Source of the DNA: Thermoplasmata archaeon
GTDB taxonomy: Archaea; Thermoplasmatota; Thermoplasmata; Thermoplasmatales; Thermoplasmataceae
DNA: 64,000 nucleotides
Direction of reading: 5' to 3'
NCBI GenBank assembly: GCA_021806295.1
Contig: JAJZXS010000035.1
Location: 1 to 64,000, forward strand
The translations under genes were made by a program, and so were the position numbers. Below the pieces are notes generated by a model. That model had not been told where the DNA came from, searched no databases, and worked only from the letters and a program-made list of their open reading frames with translations. Position 1 is the first letter of the stretch. Each line of letters opens with the position of its first letter. This document shows positions 1-9,131 of the stretch, piece by piece.

Positions 1-56
1 ATCCCGTGAGTTGATGGGTGAACAGGCCCAATATTCAGTTCTATCCAGTGAGACAT
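1..56 (-). CDS. nuoD: NADH-quinone oxidoreductase subunit D, N-terminal fragment
   Basis: Only the first 18 codons are inside the window; the gene continues off the left edge. The visible peptide contains GPVHPSTHG, the N-terminal signature of the 49-kDa/NuoD subunit of complex I and of group 4 hydrogenase large subunits. NuoD and NuoB together form the quinone-reducing module. The ATG overlaps the stop codon of nuoC as TAATG, so the two genes are translationally linked. Gene order nuoA-B-C-D is the usual one. Identification is strong despite the short length because motif and context agree. Confidence 0.9.
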   Translation of the reverse strand, partial: MSHWIELNIGPVHPSTHG

Positions 57-511
57 TACCAACCCTCTTTATCATCGAAGCTTACATGCTCATTTCCATC
101 TCTGTCCATACTTATATACTGTACCTTGTTCAGGTCATAATCCTTTCTCAGAGGATGGCCAACCCATTCATCTGGAAGCAGTATACGCCTGAGGTTCTCA
201 TGCCCTTCAAATATTATTCCCATAAGATCATACTGTTCCCTTTCATCCACCACTGCAGCCTTCCAGATATTTGCTATGGATGGGACCTTTTCATCGTTAG
301 TAGATATTTTCACGCATATGTAATCATTCTTATCAAAATTATGAATATGATAAATAACATCAATATGGTCTTTCATGTCAACACCGGTTATAGATGAGAG
401 GTAATATCTCCTGTTCTTATAATCCTCCATGAGATCTATTAAGTCGGTCTTATCGATGTTCAACACCTTCATCCCCGATTTGTCCGTTTCTTCAGATATA
501 ATTTTATACAT
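56..511 (-). CDS. nuoC: NADH-quinone oxidoreductase subunit C
   Basis: This is the 30-kDa subunit of the peripheral arm of complex I, about 151 residues. The family signature is visible as [18 protein letters not shown] followed by [18 protein letters not shown]. An in-frame ATG at 535 would add eight residues. I prefer ATG 511 because AGGTGAT sits five bases upstream of it, a ribosome-binding motif that recurs before operon-internal genes here. The start lies just after the nuoB stop (519-521). No NuoE, F or G genes are visible, so a NADH-binding module cannot be inferred from this window; archaeal complexes of this type often lack it. Confidence 0.92.
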   Translation of the reverse strand: MYKIISEETDKSGMKVLNIDKTDLIDLMEDYKNRRYYLSSITGVDMKDHIDVIYHIHNFDKNDYICVKISTNDEKVPSIANIWKAAVVDEREQYDLMGIIFEGHENLRRILLPDEWVGHPLRKDYDLNKVQYISMDRDGNEHVSFDDKEGW

Positions 512-518
512 CTTTTTA

Positions 519-983
519 TCACCTGTCGGTCTCATTTCTGATTTTCTTCTGCAGGGTAATCAGTCCGTAAGTAAGTGCCTGCGGTGATGGAGGACAGCCT
601 GGAACATAAACATCAACCGGAACAACCTTATCAACCCCGAGAACTACTGAATAACCATCTACATAGGGACCACCCTGTATTACACAAACTCCCATGGCGA
701 TAACATATTTCGGATATGGCATCTCCTCATATATTCTTTTTACCCGTGGTGCCATTCTTTTTGTAGTAGTTCCAGCTACAATCATCAGGTCGGATTGCCT
801 GGGCGAATTTCTAAATATTTCACTTCCAAATCTTGCAACATCAACGTCGGCAGCCTGGGTGGCCATCATTTCAATAGCACAGCATGCAAGACCCATGGTA
901 AGCGGCCAAAGAGAATTTGACCTGCCCCATTCCAGGGCTTTCTCCAGTGTGGTTGTTTTTACACCCATATCACCAGTTTTCAT
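519..983 (-). CDS. nuoB: NADH-quinone oxidoreductase subunit B
   Basis: This is the PSST/NuoB subunit that carries the terminal [4Fe-4S] cluster N2 next to the quinone site, about 154 residues. The four ligands are visible: the adjacent pair in [10 protein letters not shown] (Cys34 and Cys35), Cys100 in MGVCVIQGG and Cys130 in [14 protein letters not shown] at 992 is possible, but ATG 983 is preceded by AGGTGGAT and forms an ATGA overlap with the nuoA stop, so I chose it. The protein is paralogous to the small subunit of the Ehr-type complex at 40606-41205 in this window. Confidence 0.95.
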   Translation of the reverse strand: MKTGDMGVKTTTLEKALEWGRSNSLWPLTMGLACCAIEMMATQAADVDVARFGSEIFRNSPRQSDLMIVAGTTTKRMAPRVKRIYEEMPYPKYVIAMGVCVIQGGPYVDGYSVVLGVDKVVPVDVYVPGCPPSPQALTYGLITLQKKIRNETDR

Positions 984-1414
984 TTCATCCACCTCATATA
1001 GCCTTTTTTATATGCATAAAATACAGCAAATAAGGGCATGGCAAGGAATACAATAGTTTCCATGAAGGGGATAACACCAAGTGCATAGAAGTCAAAGGCC
1101 CATGGAAGCAATAATAACATATCTATATCAAACAGTATGAAAAGGAATATTATAACATAATACTGTACGGTGATATGCCCTTCTGCATATTCTTTGGCAA
1201 CCTCTCCACTCTCATATGGCCTTAGGTAAGAGTCATCCTTTGCAGGAGGATTATTTTCCAGTGAAAGATTTTTTGATATCTCTTCCCTGTTAAATTTTAT
1301 ACCACCATTTTTATAACGACCAGCACCCACAGTCGGAAGTATCTTGAATACAAGGTATAACGCAAGAACCAGAATAATTATCGTAATTGCCATCGAAGTG
1401 TATCCTAATATCAT
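980..1414 (-). CDS. nuoA: NADH-quinone oxidoreductase subunit A
   Basis: This small membrane subunit of complex I has about 144 residues and three hydrophobic segments: one near the N-terminus, then [21 protein letters not shown], then [14 protein letters not shown]. The second contains the family hallmark F-D-I-D/E in the membrane. The hydrophilic loop between the first two helices is long for the family and rich in charged residues. A TTG at 1432 opens the frame six codons earlier. I chose ATG 1414 because a TATA-like ATATAATTA near 1446 predicts transcription starting only a few bases before it. It is the first gene of the visible nuo operon. Confidence 0.88.
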   Translation of the reverse strand: MILGYTSMAITIIILVLALYLVFKILPTVGAGRYKNGGIKFNREEISKNLSLENNPPAKDDSYLRPYESGEVAKEYAEGHITVQYYVIIFLFILFDIDMLLLLPWAFDFYALGVIPFMETIVFLAMPLFAVFYAYKKGYMRWMK

Positions 1415-1555
1415 TGTTCTTATATTTTTCAAGCCTATTTAATTATATCGAATGGTAAGAAAATAAGAATTTTCCTGAATTTCCAGAGGGATATTTTATC
1501 TGGCATAACACAAAAAAATTTCACAATTTAAGCGACAAAAACCGGGGTTCCATTG

Positions 1556-3415
1556 CTACAATTTATCAGATTTTTTCATTTCCGTGAATATTCTCATAAC
1601 AAGTCTTGGGTCAAATGAATGGTCTGTTTTTTTTCTAAACATAACTATAAGGTTTTTTTCATTTAATTGCCCTTCTTCACTTAGTTCATTTATAATTCCT
1701 CTAATCTCAGCTTCATTCAAAGGTACAAGCTCAGGACGTTTCTCCAGCTCCGAGACAGGAATGGCATTAAGAATGTACAAGGATAGGGCAAGTTCCAGTG
1801 TATTTCTATCCCAGCCCCTGCTTCTTGCAATTCCAATTATGCTCTTAATGCCATCATCCCTCCTGTATATATTCCCACCAGAAATTGAAACGCCAAGAAT
1901 ATCGCGTATCTCTTCCTGTGTAAGTTTTGTACCACGTTTTTTTTCAAATTCAGGCATAACCTGGAGCAGGATTCTGGAAAGAAGAGATGGGTTCTTGAAT
2001 CCATCTGAAAGGGACATGAAAAGCGATAGAAGATTATTATTAATTATTGATTCTGCCTCTACAGAGGAGAGTTTGTATTTTTTTATAAGGTCCTTCTTAA
2101 TTTCATCAAGTGATTTTGGCACCATGCTCTTAATGTTTTCAAGTATATCCTCTGTAATGCGAATTAAAGGTATATCTGTTTCAGGATACATTCTCTCTTT
2201 TCCGGCAAGCGGTCTCAAATACCTGGTTTCACCATTGGTGGTGGCTGCACGGGTCTCTGCCAGATCTAATTTAATGATTTTATTCATGCGTTCCTTCAGG
2301 AGTGGGCTGAGAGATTCGGTTGAATCCCTGTCTGCAATAACAACTATAACAGCATCTTCATCCATTTTTCTCGCAGCAGAGTAGATTTGACTCAGTTCTT
2401 CCCCGGTAAGCCCATAGGCCGGGAATTCATCAGAATGCATTAATCCTCCAATACCCATATTTTTAGCCACATCAGCAAGTTCCCTTCCCAGCCTGTAATT
2501 GCCATATTTCATCAGATGATTACATCCAGGCAACCTTGCACACATAACAGATTTGCCCGAGGTTATAGCCTTTTTAATCATTGAAGAACCTGTATTATTG
2601 AATATATCTGTTATATCTATAAAATCCCCTATTTCAGGTGGTTTCCCATGAAATAGATCCGAGATTTCTTTTAGAGATTCCTGCCTTTTAATTTCATAAT
2701 CCAGCGTGTCCTTTATAAAAGAAAGTTTTGACACACCCTTAATTTCTACCCTGCCGAATCCCATTGAAAAGTTAACATCCTGCCTTATTGAATCAACCTC
2801 ACCACGAAAATTGTTCATGGACATAACGAAATGCCCGATGGCCTTTGCAGTTTCAAGTGCATGTTCTGGATCTGCTATATCCGGTTCAGTGGATATTTCT
2901 ATAAGAGGTATGCCTAGCCTGTCCAGAGAGTATTCGGCACGCCCATGCTTTTCAGATATCTTTCTGCATGCATCCTCTTCCAGCGTTATTGTGGATATCC
3001 TAACAGGGCCCCCTGATGTCTGGATATAACCATCCATTCCTATGATCCCGGTCCTCTGGAACCCTGATGTGTTGGACCCATCTATAACAATTTTCCTCAT
3101 GAATGATGCATAATCAAGAATTTTGCAGTTCAATGCTTCTGATATGGCTATAGCAGTATTAAGAGCCTCAGTGTTAACCGGATGGGGAGGTTCTTCATCC
3201 TTCTCCACCAGGCAGGAATTAGAGCTAACACGGTACAGAAATTCCCTGTTTCTTATATTCTCGTATTTAACCGCACTGTCAACCATGCCCATTTCGCCCA
3301 TAACCGGTGTGAGCTTTCTCTGGAATGCAGAACCAGACTCTGTTCCTTCGGTGCTGCATGAACAGAACAGTTTATTTCCTTTCAGTTGAAAATGTATTTC
3401 CAGGCCTATTTTCAT
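1556..3415 (-). CDS. gatE: Glutamyl-tRNA(Gln) amidotransferase subunit E
   Basis: GatE, about 619 residues, is the tRNA-binding and kinase subunit of the archaeal GatDE amidotransferase, which converts Glu-tRNA(Gln) to Gln-tRNA(Gln). The start KIGLEIHFQL and the following cysteine-containing FCSCSTE are typical of the GatB/GatE cradle domain. FMRKIVIDGSNTSGFQRT and LIEISTEPD are further family blocks. The middle carries the extra domain that distinguishes GatE from GatB, and the C-terminus is the helical YqeY-like tail. A GTG at 3424 overlaps the gatD stop, but ATG 3415 has AGGTGATT upstream at good spacing. Finding GatDE implies that this organism charges tRNA(Gln) indirectly. Confidence 0.96.
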   Translation of the reverse strand: MKIGLEIHFQLKGNKLFCSCSTEGTESGSAFQRKLTPVMGEMGMVDSAVKYENIRNREFLYRVSSNSCLVEKDEEPPHPVNTEALNTAIAISEALNCKILDYASFMRKIVIDGSNTSGFQRTGIIGMDGYIQTSGGPVRISTITLEEDACRKISEKHGRAEYSLDRLGIPLIEISTEPDIADPEHALETAKAIGHFVMSMNNFRGEVDSIRQDVNFSMGFGRVEIKGVSKLSFIKDTLDYEIKRQESLKEISDLFHGKPPEIGDFIDITDIFNNTGSSMIKKAITSGKSVMCARLPGCNHLMKYGNYRLGRELADVAKNMGIGGLMHSDEFPAYGLTGEELSQIYSAARKMDEDAVIVVIADRDSTESLSPLLKERMNKIIKLDLAETRAATTNGETRYLRPLAGKERMYPETDIPLIRITEDILENIKSMVPKSLDEIKKDLIKKYKLSSVEAESIINNNLLSLFMSLSDGFKNPSLLSRILLQVMPEFEKKRGTKLTQEEIRDILGVSISGGNIYRRDDGIKSIIGIARSRGWDRNTLELALSLYILNAIPVSELEKRPELVPLNEAEIRGIINELSEEGQLNEKNLIVMFRKKTDHSFDPRLVMRIFTEMKKSDKL

Positions 3416-3420
3416 AATAA

Positions 3421-4629
3421 TCACCTAACAATTTCCTCGATTTCCCCCTTCATATTCGTCTTCATCAATTTATTGAGGTCATCAGGATAATTTCCAAGTA
3501 TATACATTGCCTTCACCATTGCAGTCTCTGCAAGCATATTACCGAGTGGAATTACACCGGCATCCAGAAGGTCACGCCCTGTTGAATAAACATTCATATT
3601 CACATTTCCGTATATACACTGAGAGGCCATAAAAAAGGCCGTCTCCTTTGATAATTTTTTTATTACCGCCAGAATTCCCGAGGATACATGGCCCAGGCCG
3701 GTGCCCATTATTATTACTGCTTTCTTATTGTAAGATAAATTGTAAAAATCCTCGCCTCTCATACCTGGATAGAAGTATATCAGTCCAACGTTTTCATCAA
3801 GCCTATCCTTTAAAACAATATTTTCAGATGGCTTTTTTATATAACTTTCCTGCGAAACTTTTCCATTTGAATATTTAGCCATGCATGGTTCTCCTATAGA
3901 TATAAATGCATTCCTGCTGCTTGTGTGCATTTTCCTTGTGCGGGTTCCACGGTAAAGTGAGACTGAATCGTCAGATGTGCCGGTATGCATTGATATTCCC
4001 ACCTCCCCCATCTCCATGGAGGCAAAATGGATGGATCCTTCTATGTTCAGGAAGGCATCACTGCTTGGACGGTCAGAGCTTCTCTGGCTTCCGGTAAATA
4101 TTACCGGCTCCGTCTGTTCCTCAAACATGAAGGACAATGCTGAAGCAGAATACTGCATTGTGTCAGTCCCGTGGAATATTATTACAGAATTGCCTTTTTT
4201 CATGGCATCCCTGGCCTTCCTAGCAAAGGTTAACCATTTGCCTGCATCTACATTTTCACTAAGCATATTTTCAATGTTTTCATGGTAAAGTTTGAATTGA
4301 TCTATGTTATTAACAAAATTATATAAATATGATATATCCTTTACGGGCTTAACAGCGCCAGTTTTATAGTCCACTGAACTGCCTATTGTCCCACCGGTTG
4401 TAAGTATGCATATCCCATCCTCGCCGCATTCCTGATTTATTTCTGTCAGGGAATCTTTTTCCATGGATTCAGGCGGGTATTCCTTTATAACTTTAAATGA
4501 GTCCCTATTCAGAGTTATATTGTAGCCACTGCCCAGTTTTACTGTTATTGCGTCATCAGAGGAGCTTATGAAAGTTCCAGTGTATTCTGCCCCCTTATAA
4601 GAAAAATCTACTTTCTGGCCTATTAACAT
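3421..4629 (-). CDS. gatD: Glutamyl-tRNA(Gln) amidotransferase subunit D (asparaginase-like)
   Basis: GatD, about 402 residues, releases ammonia from glutamine or asparagine for its partner GatE. An N-terminal beta-barrel of about 65 residues precedes an L-asparaginase fold. The two asparaginase signatures are present: TTGGTIGSS with nucleophile-region Thr81, and FHGTDTMQYSASAL. The first is followed by the long linker typical of GatD rather than of a free asparaginase. It lies directly upstream of gatE in the same orientation, with the stop of gatD touching the gatE start region. The start is ATG 4629 with GAAGGA upstream. Confidence 0.96.
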   Translation of the reverse strand: MLIGQKVDFSYKGAEYTGTFISSSDDAITVKLGSGYNITLNRDSFKVIKEYPPESMEKDSLTEINQECGEDGICILTTGGTIGSSVDYKTGAVKPVKDISYLYNFVNNIDQFKLYHENIENMLSENVDAGKWLTFARKARDAMKKGNSVIIFHGTDTMQYSASALSFMFEEQTEPVIFTGSQRSSDRPSSDAFLNIEGSIHFASMEMGEVGISMHTGTSDDSVSLYRGTRTRKMHTSSRNAFISIGEPCMAKYSNGKVSQESYIKKPSENIVLKDRLDENVGLIYFYPGMRGEDFYNLSYNKKAVIIMGTGLGHVSSGILAVIKKLSKETAFFMASQCIYGNVNMNVYSTGRDLLDAGVIPLGNMLAETAMVKAMYILGNYPDDLNKLMKTNMKGEIEEIVR

Positions 4630-4660
4630 TGTCCTTCAATCAATAAAGAATATAAAAACC

Positions 4661-5794
4661 TTATAGGTTTTTCATAATTTCACGGGATATGATAATTTTC
4701 TGGATTTCATTTGTCCCCTCATAAATCTGTGTGATTTTTGCATCCCGCATATGCCTTTCAGCATTGAAGTCTGTTGTGTAACCGTATCCGCCGAAGAGCT
4801 GCAATGACCTCTCTGTTACGTAGACTGCTGTATCTGATGCAAACATCTTGGCGATTGATGAAAGCTCAACGGTGTCTTCATGCCTCTGCCATTTTTCTGC
4901 TGCCTCCCTTATGAGAAGTTCCGAGGCTTTTATTCTGGATTCCATTTCTGCTATCATGAACTGGATCCCCTGGAAATCAATAATTTTTCTGTTGAACTGT
5001 TTTCTTGTATTTATGTATTCGAGGGCTTCCCGGAAAGCAGATTTTGCAATTCCGAGCGCCTGTGCGCCTATTCCTATCCTCCCGGCATCGAGGGTGTCCA
5101 TTATTACGGAAAAACCTTTATTGTATTCACCTACAATATTGGACTCTGGAACAACAACATCGTGAAAATTCAATTCAACCGTACTGGACCCTCTTATTCC
5201 CATTTTATGTATGTCCCGGCTTATTTCAAGACCAGGGGCATTAGCATCAACAACGAATGTGGTGATTCCCTTATAACCTTTAGATTTGTCCGTTGATGCG
5301 TCCATTACAAAAAATTTTGCCAGTCTGCCATTTGAAATAAAAGTTTTCGTCCCGTTGATTTTATAACCACCCGAACATTTTTCGGCGTGTGCTGAAATAG
5401 AGGCCGCATCACTGCCTGATCCCGGTTCGGTGATGGCAAGTCCCCCTACCGCCCCTTTTGCAATCTCTGTAAGGTATTTTTTGTTCAGTGATTCACTGCC
5501 GAACATTATGAGTGGTTCGGCAAAAAGTGTAAGTGCCCCATCAAGTACAAGAGCGGTACTGGGGCACGCCTCTGATATTGTTTCTATTGCTTCAACAAGG
5601 AATGGAAAGCTTAAACCGTAACCCCCGTATTTTTCAGGAATATAGGAGGCGAACAGGCCCATATCCCTCATTGCCTGTATAATGTCTTCAGGCACTTCCA
5701 TCTTTTCGTCTATTTCCCGGGCCCTTGGTTTTATTTTGTTCTCTGCAAGTTCCCTGACATATTTTAAAACATCCATTTCATTCTCGCTTAGCAT
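4661..5794 (-). CDS. Acyl-CoA dehydrogenase
   Basis: This is a FAD-dependent acyl-CoA dehydrogenase of about 377 residues, the normal family length. It introduces the alpha-beta double bond in fatty or branched acyl-CoA substrates. Visible blocks are GGLAITEPGSGSDAASI (flavin-binding region), the C-terminal helix LQLFGGYGYT, and IYEGTNEIQKI, whose Glu near residue 359 is the usual catalytic base. Frame-opening TTG 5812 is possible. ATG 5794 fits better because a TATA-like ACTATTATTATTTG lies about 28 bases upstream, and the N-terminus then begins MLSENE as in most family members. The substrate cannot be read from sequence. Confidence 0.93.
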   Translation of the reverse strand: MLSENEMDVLKYVRELAENKIKPRAREIDEKMEVPEDIIQAMRDMGLFASYIPEKYGGYGLSFPFLVEAIETISEACPSTALVLDGALTLFAEPLIMFGSESLNKKYLTEIAKGAVGGLAITEPGSGSDAASISAHAEKCSGGYKINGTKTFISNGRLAKFFVMDASTDKSKGYKGITTFVVDANAPGLEISRDIHKMGIRGSSTVELNFHDVVVPESNIVGEYNKGFSVIMDTLDAGRIGIGAQALGIAKSAFREALEYINTRKQFNRKIIDFQGIQFMIAEMESRIKASELLIREAAEKWQRHEDTVELSSIAKMFASDTAVYVTERSLQLFGGYGYTTDFNAERHMRDAKITQIYEGTNEIQKIIISREIMKNL

Positions 5795-6039
5795 AGAAGT
5801 AAATAATGACAAATAATAATAGTTTTCTTATGGCAACTTATCATGGCTAATCTTGAATGGAGAACATTAGAAAATAGATTTTATCTATTAACAAAGCAAT
5901 TTAGACCAGTATAAGGCCAGGTAGAGTTCTGTGGCATTTTTCGCCATCACTTTGCAGCATATAAAAATTTTAATGATTATATTCATAAAAAAACAAGTAT
6001 ATTAATATATTATAAAAATTATATTTAAGAGGTAAATTT

Positions 6040-6612
6040 ATGGGATTTGTTGATCCATTGGCTGCAATGCTATTAAGTTTAGGAATCAGTGCCGCCCTTA
6101 TTGCTGCCTATTTCTATATGGCCGCACAGGGAAAAGATTTAAAGGAGCTTGTTATTCCGAGTTTTGCTTTCGGATTTTTTGATTTTGTATCCGGTTTCAG
6201 AATGTCACAGTTCTGGCCTTTTCCAGGTCCGCTAAGTGCGTATAACATGCTTTTCGGGGACCCATTAATGATACTCGGATTATTATTGATGGCGGGTTCG
6301 CTTATGATATACAAGCAGCAAAATCTCAGATCAATATCTATTCCTGGAGTAATGCTGGGGATTTATCTGTTTATTGAAGCTGCTGCAATGGTTAATTTCA
6401 AGCTTGAAACAGGAGATGACCTCATAAGCGCAATGGGATTATATGTTATGAGCGGAATATCTGCGGTGTATTCACTGGTCTTATTTGTGAAACCTGATAA
6501 TGGAAAGAAGTACCTTTATTATACAGCAATCATACTTCTGGCACTTACAGCCCTGATAGCTCTGTTTATAGGTTATGTTGCAATATACCAGCACTTACAG
6601 GCTCCGCCATAA
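6040..6612 (+). CDS. DUF981 family membrane protein
   Basis: This is an integral membrane protein of 190 residues with about six hydrophobic helices. It matches what I know of the DUF981 family, archaeal membrane proteins of unknown function frequent in Thermoplasmatales and Sulfolobales: DPLAAMLLSLGISAALIAAYF at the N-terminus, then FGFFDFVSGFRMSQFWPFPGP and the conserved YNMLFGDPLMILG. AGAGG lies seven bases before the ATG, so translation is probably Shine-Dalgarno led. A TATA-like run near 6008-6018 is a plausible promoter. It is a single gene; the next gene is more than 270 bases away. Function is unknown. Confidence 0.75.
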   Translation: MGFVDPLAAMLLSLGISAALIAAYFYMAAQGKDLKELVIPSFAFGFFDFVSGFRMSQFWPFPGPLSAYNMLFGDPLMILGLLLMAGSLMIYKQQNLRSISIPGVMLGIYLFIEAAAMVNFKLETGDDLISAMGLYVMSGISAVYSLVLFVKPDNGKKYLYYTAIILLALTALIALFIGYVAIYQHLQAPP

Positions 6613-6888
6613 TATTCATAATTTTATTCTTTTATTTTTCCGTAAAAGGATATGTTTTTAAAAAGATATATTATATAATTACATTAAATGTTACCATAAC
6701 AATGGACATGGAAGATTTAGCGCCATAAATGATGGTCCTTGCATAATAGAGTAGGCAGAGACGAAATTATCACTGTGCCTTGGGGACATGAAATGAATAC
6801 TTAATTGCTCTGTCTCATGCAATTTAACCTTAAAAGTGAATAATCCTATTCCATAATGTGATAAGATATCAAGAAGATCGATGATATT

Positions 6889-8556
6889 ATGAAAACAGAA
6901 GTTGCACTGGTACATGCTCCGAGCATATACGATTTCAGGACCAGGGATATTAAACTGGGGCCAATAAGCGATGTTATTCCATCAACACCAGTATTTGAAA
7001 TGTACCCGATCGGATTCGTCAGCATGCTTAGTTCGTTAATACAGGAAGGCTACAATGCCAGAATATGCAATGTTGCGGCCATGATGGTATCATCAGGCAA
7101 ATTTGATTCTGTGAAATATTTAAAGGATGTGGAATCCGATATTTTTGGCATTGACCTTCACTGGCTCCCTCATGTTAATGGGGCTCTGAAAATTGCACGG
7201 ATTATCAAAGACCTGCACCCGAATTCAAAGGTATTGCTGGGCGGATTTTCTGCCACCTATTTTGCTGATGATATAATGAAGAATTATGAATATATAGATT
7301 TTATACTTTCCGGGGATTTGCAGGAGAAGAATATAGTTAAACTGGCTGAGACACTGGAAAATTCGCAGGGTATCAATAATGTTCCAGATTTGATTCACAG
7401 GGACGGAAGTAGAATATTACATAATCAGCATGGAAAATCGTCCATTGATGATGTATTTCTAAACTACGGAGTACTGATGAAAAATGCAATTAAATATCAT
7501 GATATTAAGGGCCATTTACCATATGCTTCATGGCTTGAAAATACTGAAGCAATGACTGTAATAGAACATGGCTGCAGTTTCAACTGCGCGTTCTGCGGGG
7601 GTTCAAATTTCGCCTACAGGAATAATTACAATGATATATCCCCTGTATATAGAAAACCAGAAATTATAGCGGAAGAGATATCTCTTGTCCAGGAAATGCT
7701 GGGTAGTCCTGTATTTATTACAGGAGATATAAACCGTGCCGGAGAAAAATTTTATTCGTCCCTGTTTCAGGAAATGAAAAACAGGAAAATAGACCTGCCA
7801 CTATTAACCGAGTTTTTTGTCCCGCCCGAAAAACATTATCTGGATGAACTGGGAAGGAATTTTCCAGATTTTACTGTGGAAATTTCTCCAGAATCCTCGA
7901 ATGAGACAATACGGAATAAGAATGGAAGACCTTACGATAATAAAAGCCTGGAGAATTTTATAGAAAATTCTATCACAGCGGGATCTAAAAAGATAGATGT
8001 GTATTTCACCATAGGATTAAGCGGGCAAACTGTGGATGATGTGAATATAGACCTGGATTACAGCGAGGGTCTTATGAAGAGATTCACAAATAATAAGGAG
8101 AAACTTTATACATTTATATCCCCGCTCACTCCCTTCATAGATCCCGGTTCTTTGATATATGAGCACCCGGGAGATTATGGCTTTACAATTACTGCAAAAA
8201 CAATTAGTGATTATTTCAACCTTCTTGAAAATGGGAAGATATGGACTGATTTTTTGAATTATTATACAAAGTGGATGAATGTAGAACAGATTGCAAGGGC
8301 AACTTATGAATCTGAAATACGTATGATCAGGATAAGGCAGTCATTAGGCTTACTGGCAGGTCAGGATGCAGAAGAAATAGTAAAGAACATAACCGGGTAT
8401 ATGCATGGAGATAATTATATTTCCAATGAAAACAGAAGTAGTCATCTATCATATATTGAAAAAGATGTTGAATGGTCTTATAAACATAAACTCACCAAGG
8501 AATCATTTTTGATATCACTCTACAGATCATATAATGATGTGAAGAAAAAACTTTAA
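6889..8556 (+). CDS. B12-binding domain / radical SAM protein, Ta0216-like
   Basis: This is a 555-residue protein with an N-terminal cobalamin-binding-type Rossmann region (about 1-150; GIDLHWLPHVNG and LLGGFSATYFADDI) and a radical SAM barrel. The barrel carries the CX3CX2C cluster motif at Cys229, Cys233 and Cys236 in GCSFNCAFCGG. Architecture and N-terminus resemble the Ta0216-type family known mainly from Thermoplasmata (TIGR04190 as I recall it). Substrate unknown; methyl transfer or another B12-assisted radical reaction is inference. It heads a tight cluster with precorrin-2 dehydrogenase (22-base gap) and an isochorismatase-like gene. The 276 bases upstream hold no convincing gene. Confidence 0.85.
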   Translation: MKTEVALVHAPSIYDFRTRDIKLGPISDVIPSTPVFEMYPIGFVSMLSSLIQEGYNARICNVAAMMVSSGKFDSVKYLKDVESDIFGIDLHWLPHVNGALKIARIIKDLHPNSKVLLGGFSATYFADDIMKNYEYIDFILSGDLQEKNIVKLAETLENSQGINNVPDLIHRDGSRILHNQHGKSSIDDVFLNYGVLMKNAIKYHDIKGHLPYASWLENTEAMTVIEHGCSFNCAFCGGSNFAYRNNYNDISPVYRKPEIIAEEISLVQEMLGSPVFITGDINRAGEKFYSSLFQEMKNRKIDLPLLTEFFVPPEKHYLDELGRNFPDFTVEISPESSNETIRNKNGRPYDNKSLENFIENSITAGSKKIDVYFTIGLSGQTVDDVNIDLDYSEGLMKRFTNNKEKLYTFISPLTPFIDPGSLIYEHPGDYGFTITAKTISDYFNLLENGKIWTDFLNYYTKWMNVEQIARATYESEIRMIRIRQSLGLLAGQDAEEIVKNITGYMHGDNYISNENRSSHLSYIEKDVEWSYKHKLTKESFLISLYRSYNDVKKKL

Positions 8557-8578
8557 CTTAGCGTTTTTAAGTTCTAAA

Positions 8579-9130
8579 ATGATACAGAATGAGGAATTTA
8601 TTAATATTCCTGATAAGGATAATGCAGGCAGTATGATTTTTAATATAGACCTGAAAAATAAAAAAATCCTGATAGCCGGAGGGGGTAAAATAGCCGAGAG
8701 AAAAATAAAAGTGCTTCTTCCTGAAAATCCGTTAATTCATGTAATCTCCCCGGAAGTAACTGAATTTATAGAAAAGCTTTCAGATGAAGGCAATATACAG
8801 CTTAGCCTGAGAAATATAGAGGTTAGTGATATAAATAATAGTTATTTCATGGTACTTTGCATAACAGATAAACAGGATGTGAACGATATGATTTCTAGCA
8901 TATGTAAAAGAATGGGTATTTTGCATGATGATTCCGGGAACCATAATAATTCTGATATAATGATGGTGGCAAATGCTGGCATAGGAGACATAACAATTGC
9001 AATAAGTACCGATGGCAGTTCCCCCAGGACTTCCAAAATGCTGAAAGACTTGCTTATACATGACATGAAAACATCAGAGTACAGCTTTGAAGAAACCATA
9101 AAAGCAATATATCATAAAAAAATTCGATAG
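8579..9130 (+). CDS. Precorrin-2 dehydrogenase / sirohydrochlorin-forming (CysG N-domain/Met8-like)
   Basis: This 183-residue protein resembles the NAD-dependent precorrin-2 dehydrogenase domain of CysG/Met8, which oxidises precorrin-2 to sirohydrochlorin on the way to siroheme, heme or cobalamin. The N-terminal FNIDLKNKKILIAGGGKIAERK contains the glycine-rich nucleotide-binding loop (residues 34-36). ISTDGSSPRTSKML is the family's SPxxA/S-x-hydrophobic block, here with Arg-Thr. Length fits a stand-alone dehydrogenase lacking the methyltransferase domain. It lies between a B12-binding radical SAM gene and an isochorismatase-like gene, all in one direction with short gaps. Chelatase activity is unproven. 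Confidence 0.85.
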   Translation: MIQNEEFINIPDKDNAGSMIFNIDLKNKKILIAGGGKIAERKIKVLLPENPLIHVISPEVTEFIEKLSDEGNIQLSLRNIEVSDINNSYFMVLCITDKQDVNDMISSICKRMGILHDDSGNHNNSDIMMVANAGIGDITIAISTDGSSPRTSKMLKDLLIHDMKTSEYSFEETIKAIYHKKIR

Positions 9131-9131
9131 T

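Noticed and set aside
1584..2384. 266-codon frame antisense to gatE
   Set aside because: It is a shadow of the well-supported gatE frame: serine/isoleucine-rich with no family resemblance.
6691..6915. 74-codon minus-strand frame before the radical SAM gene
   Set aside because: It overlaps the radical SAM start, has no promoter or ribosome-binding site and no coding character. The region was also examined for a B12 riboswitch; no conserved B12-box was seen.
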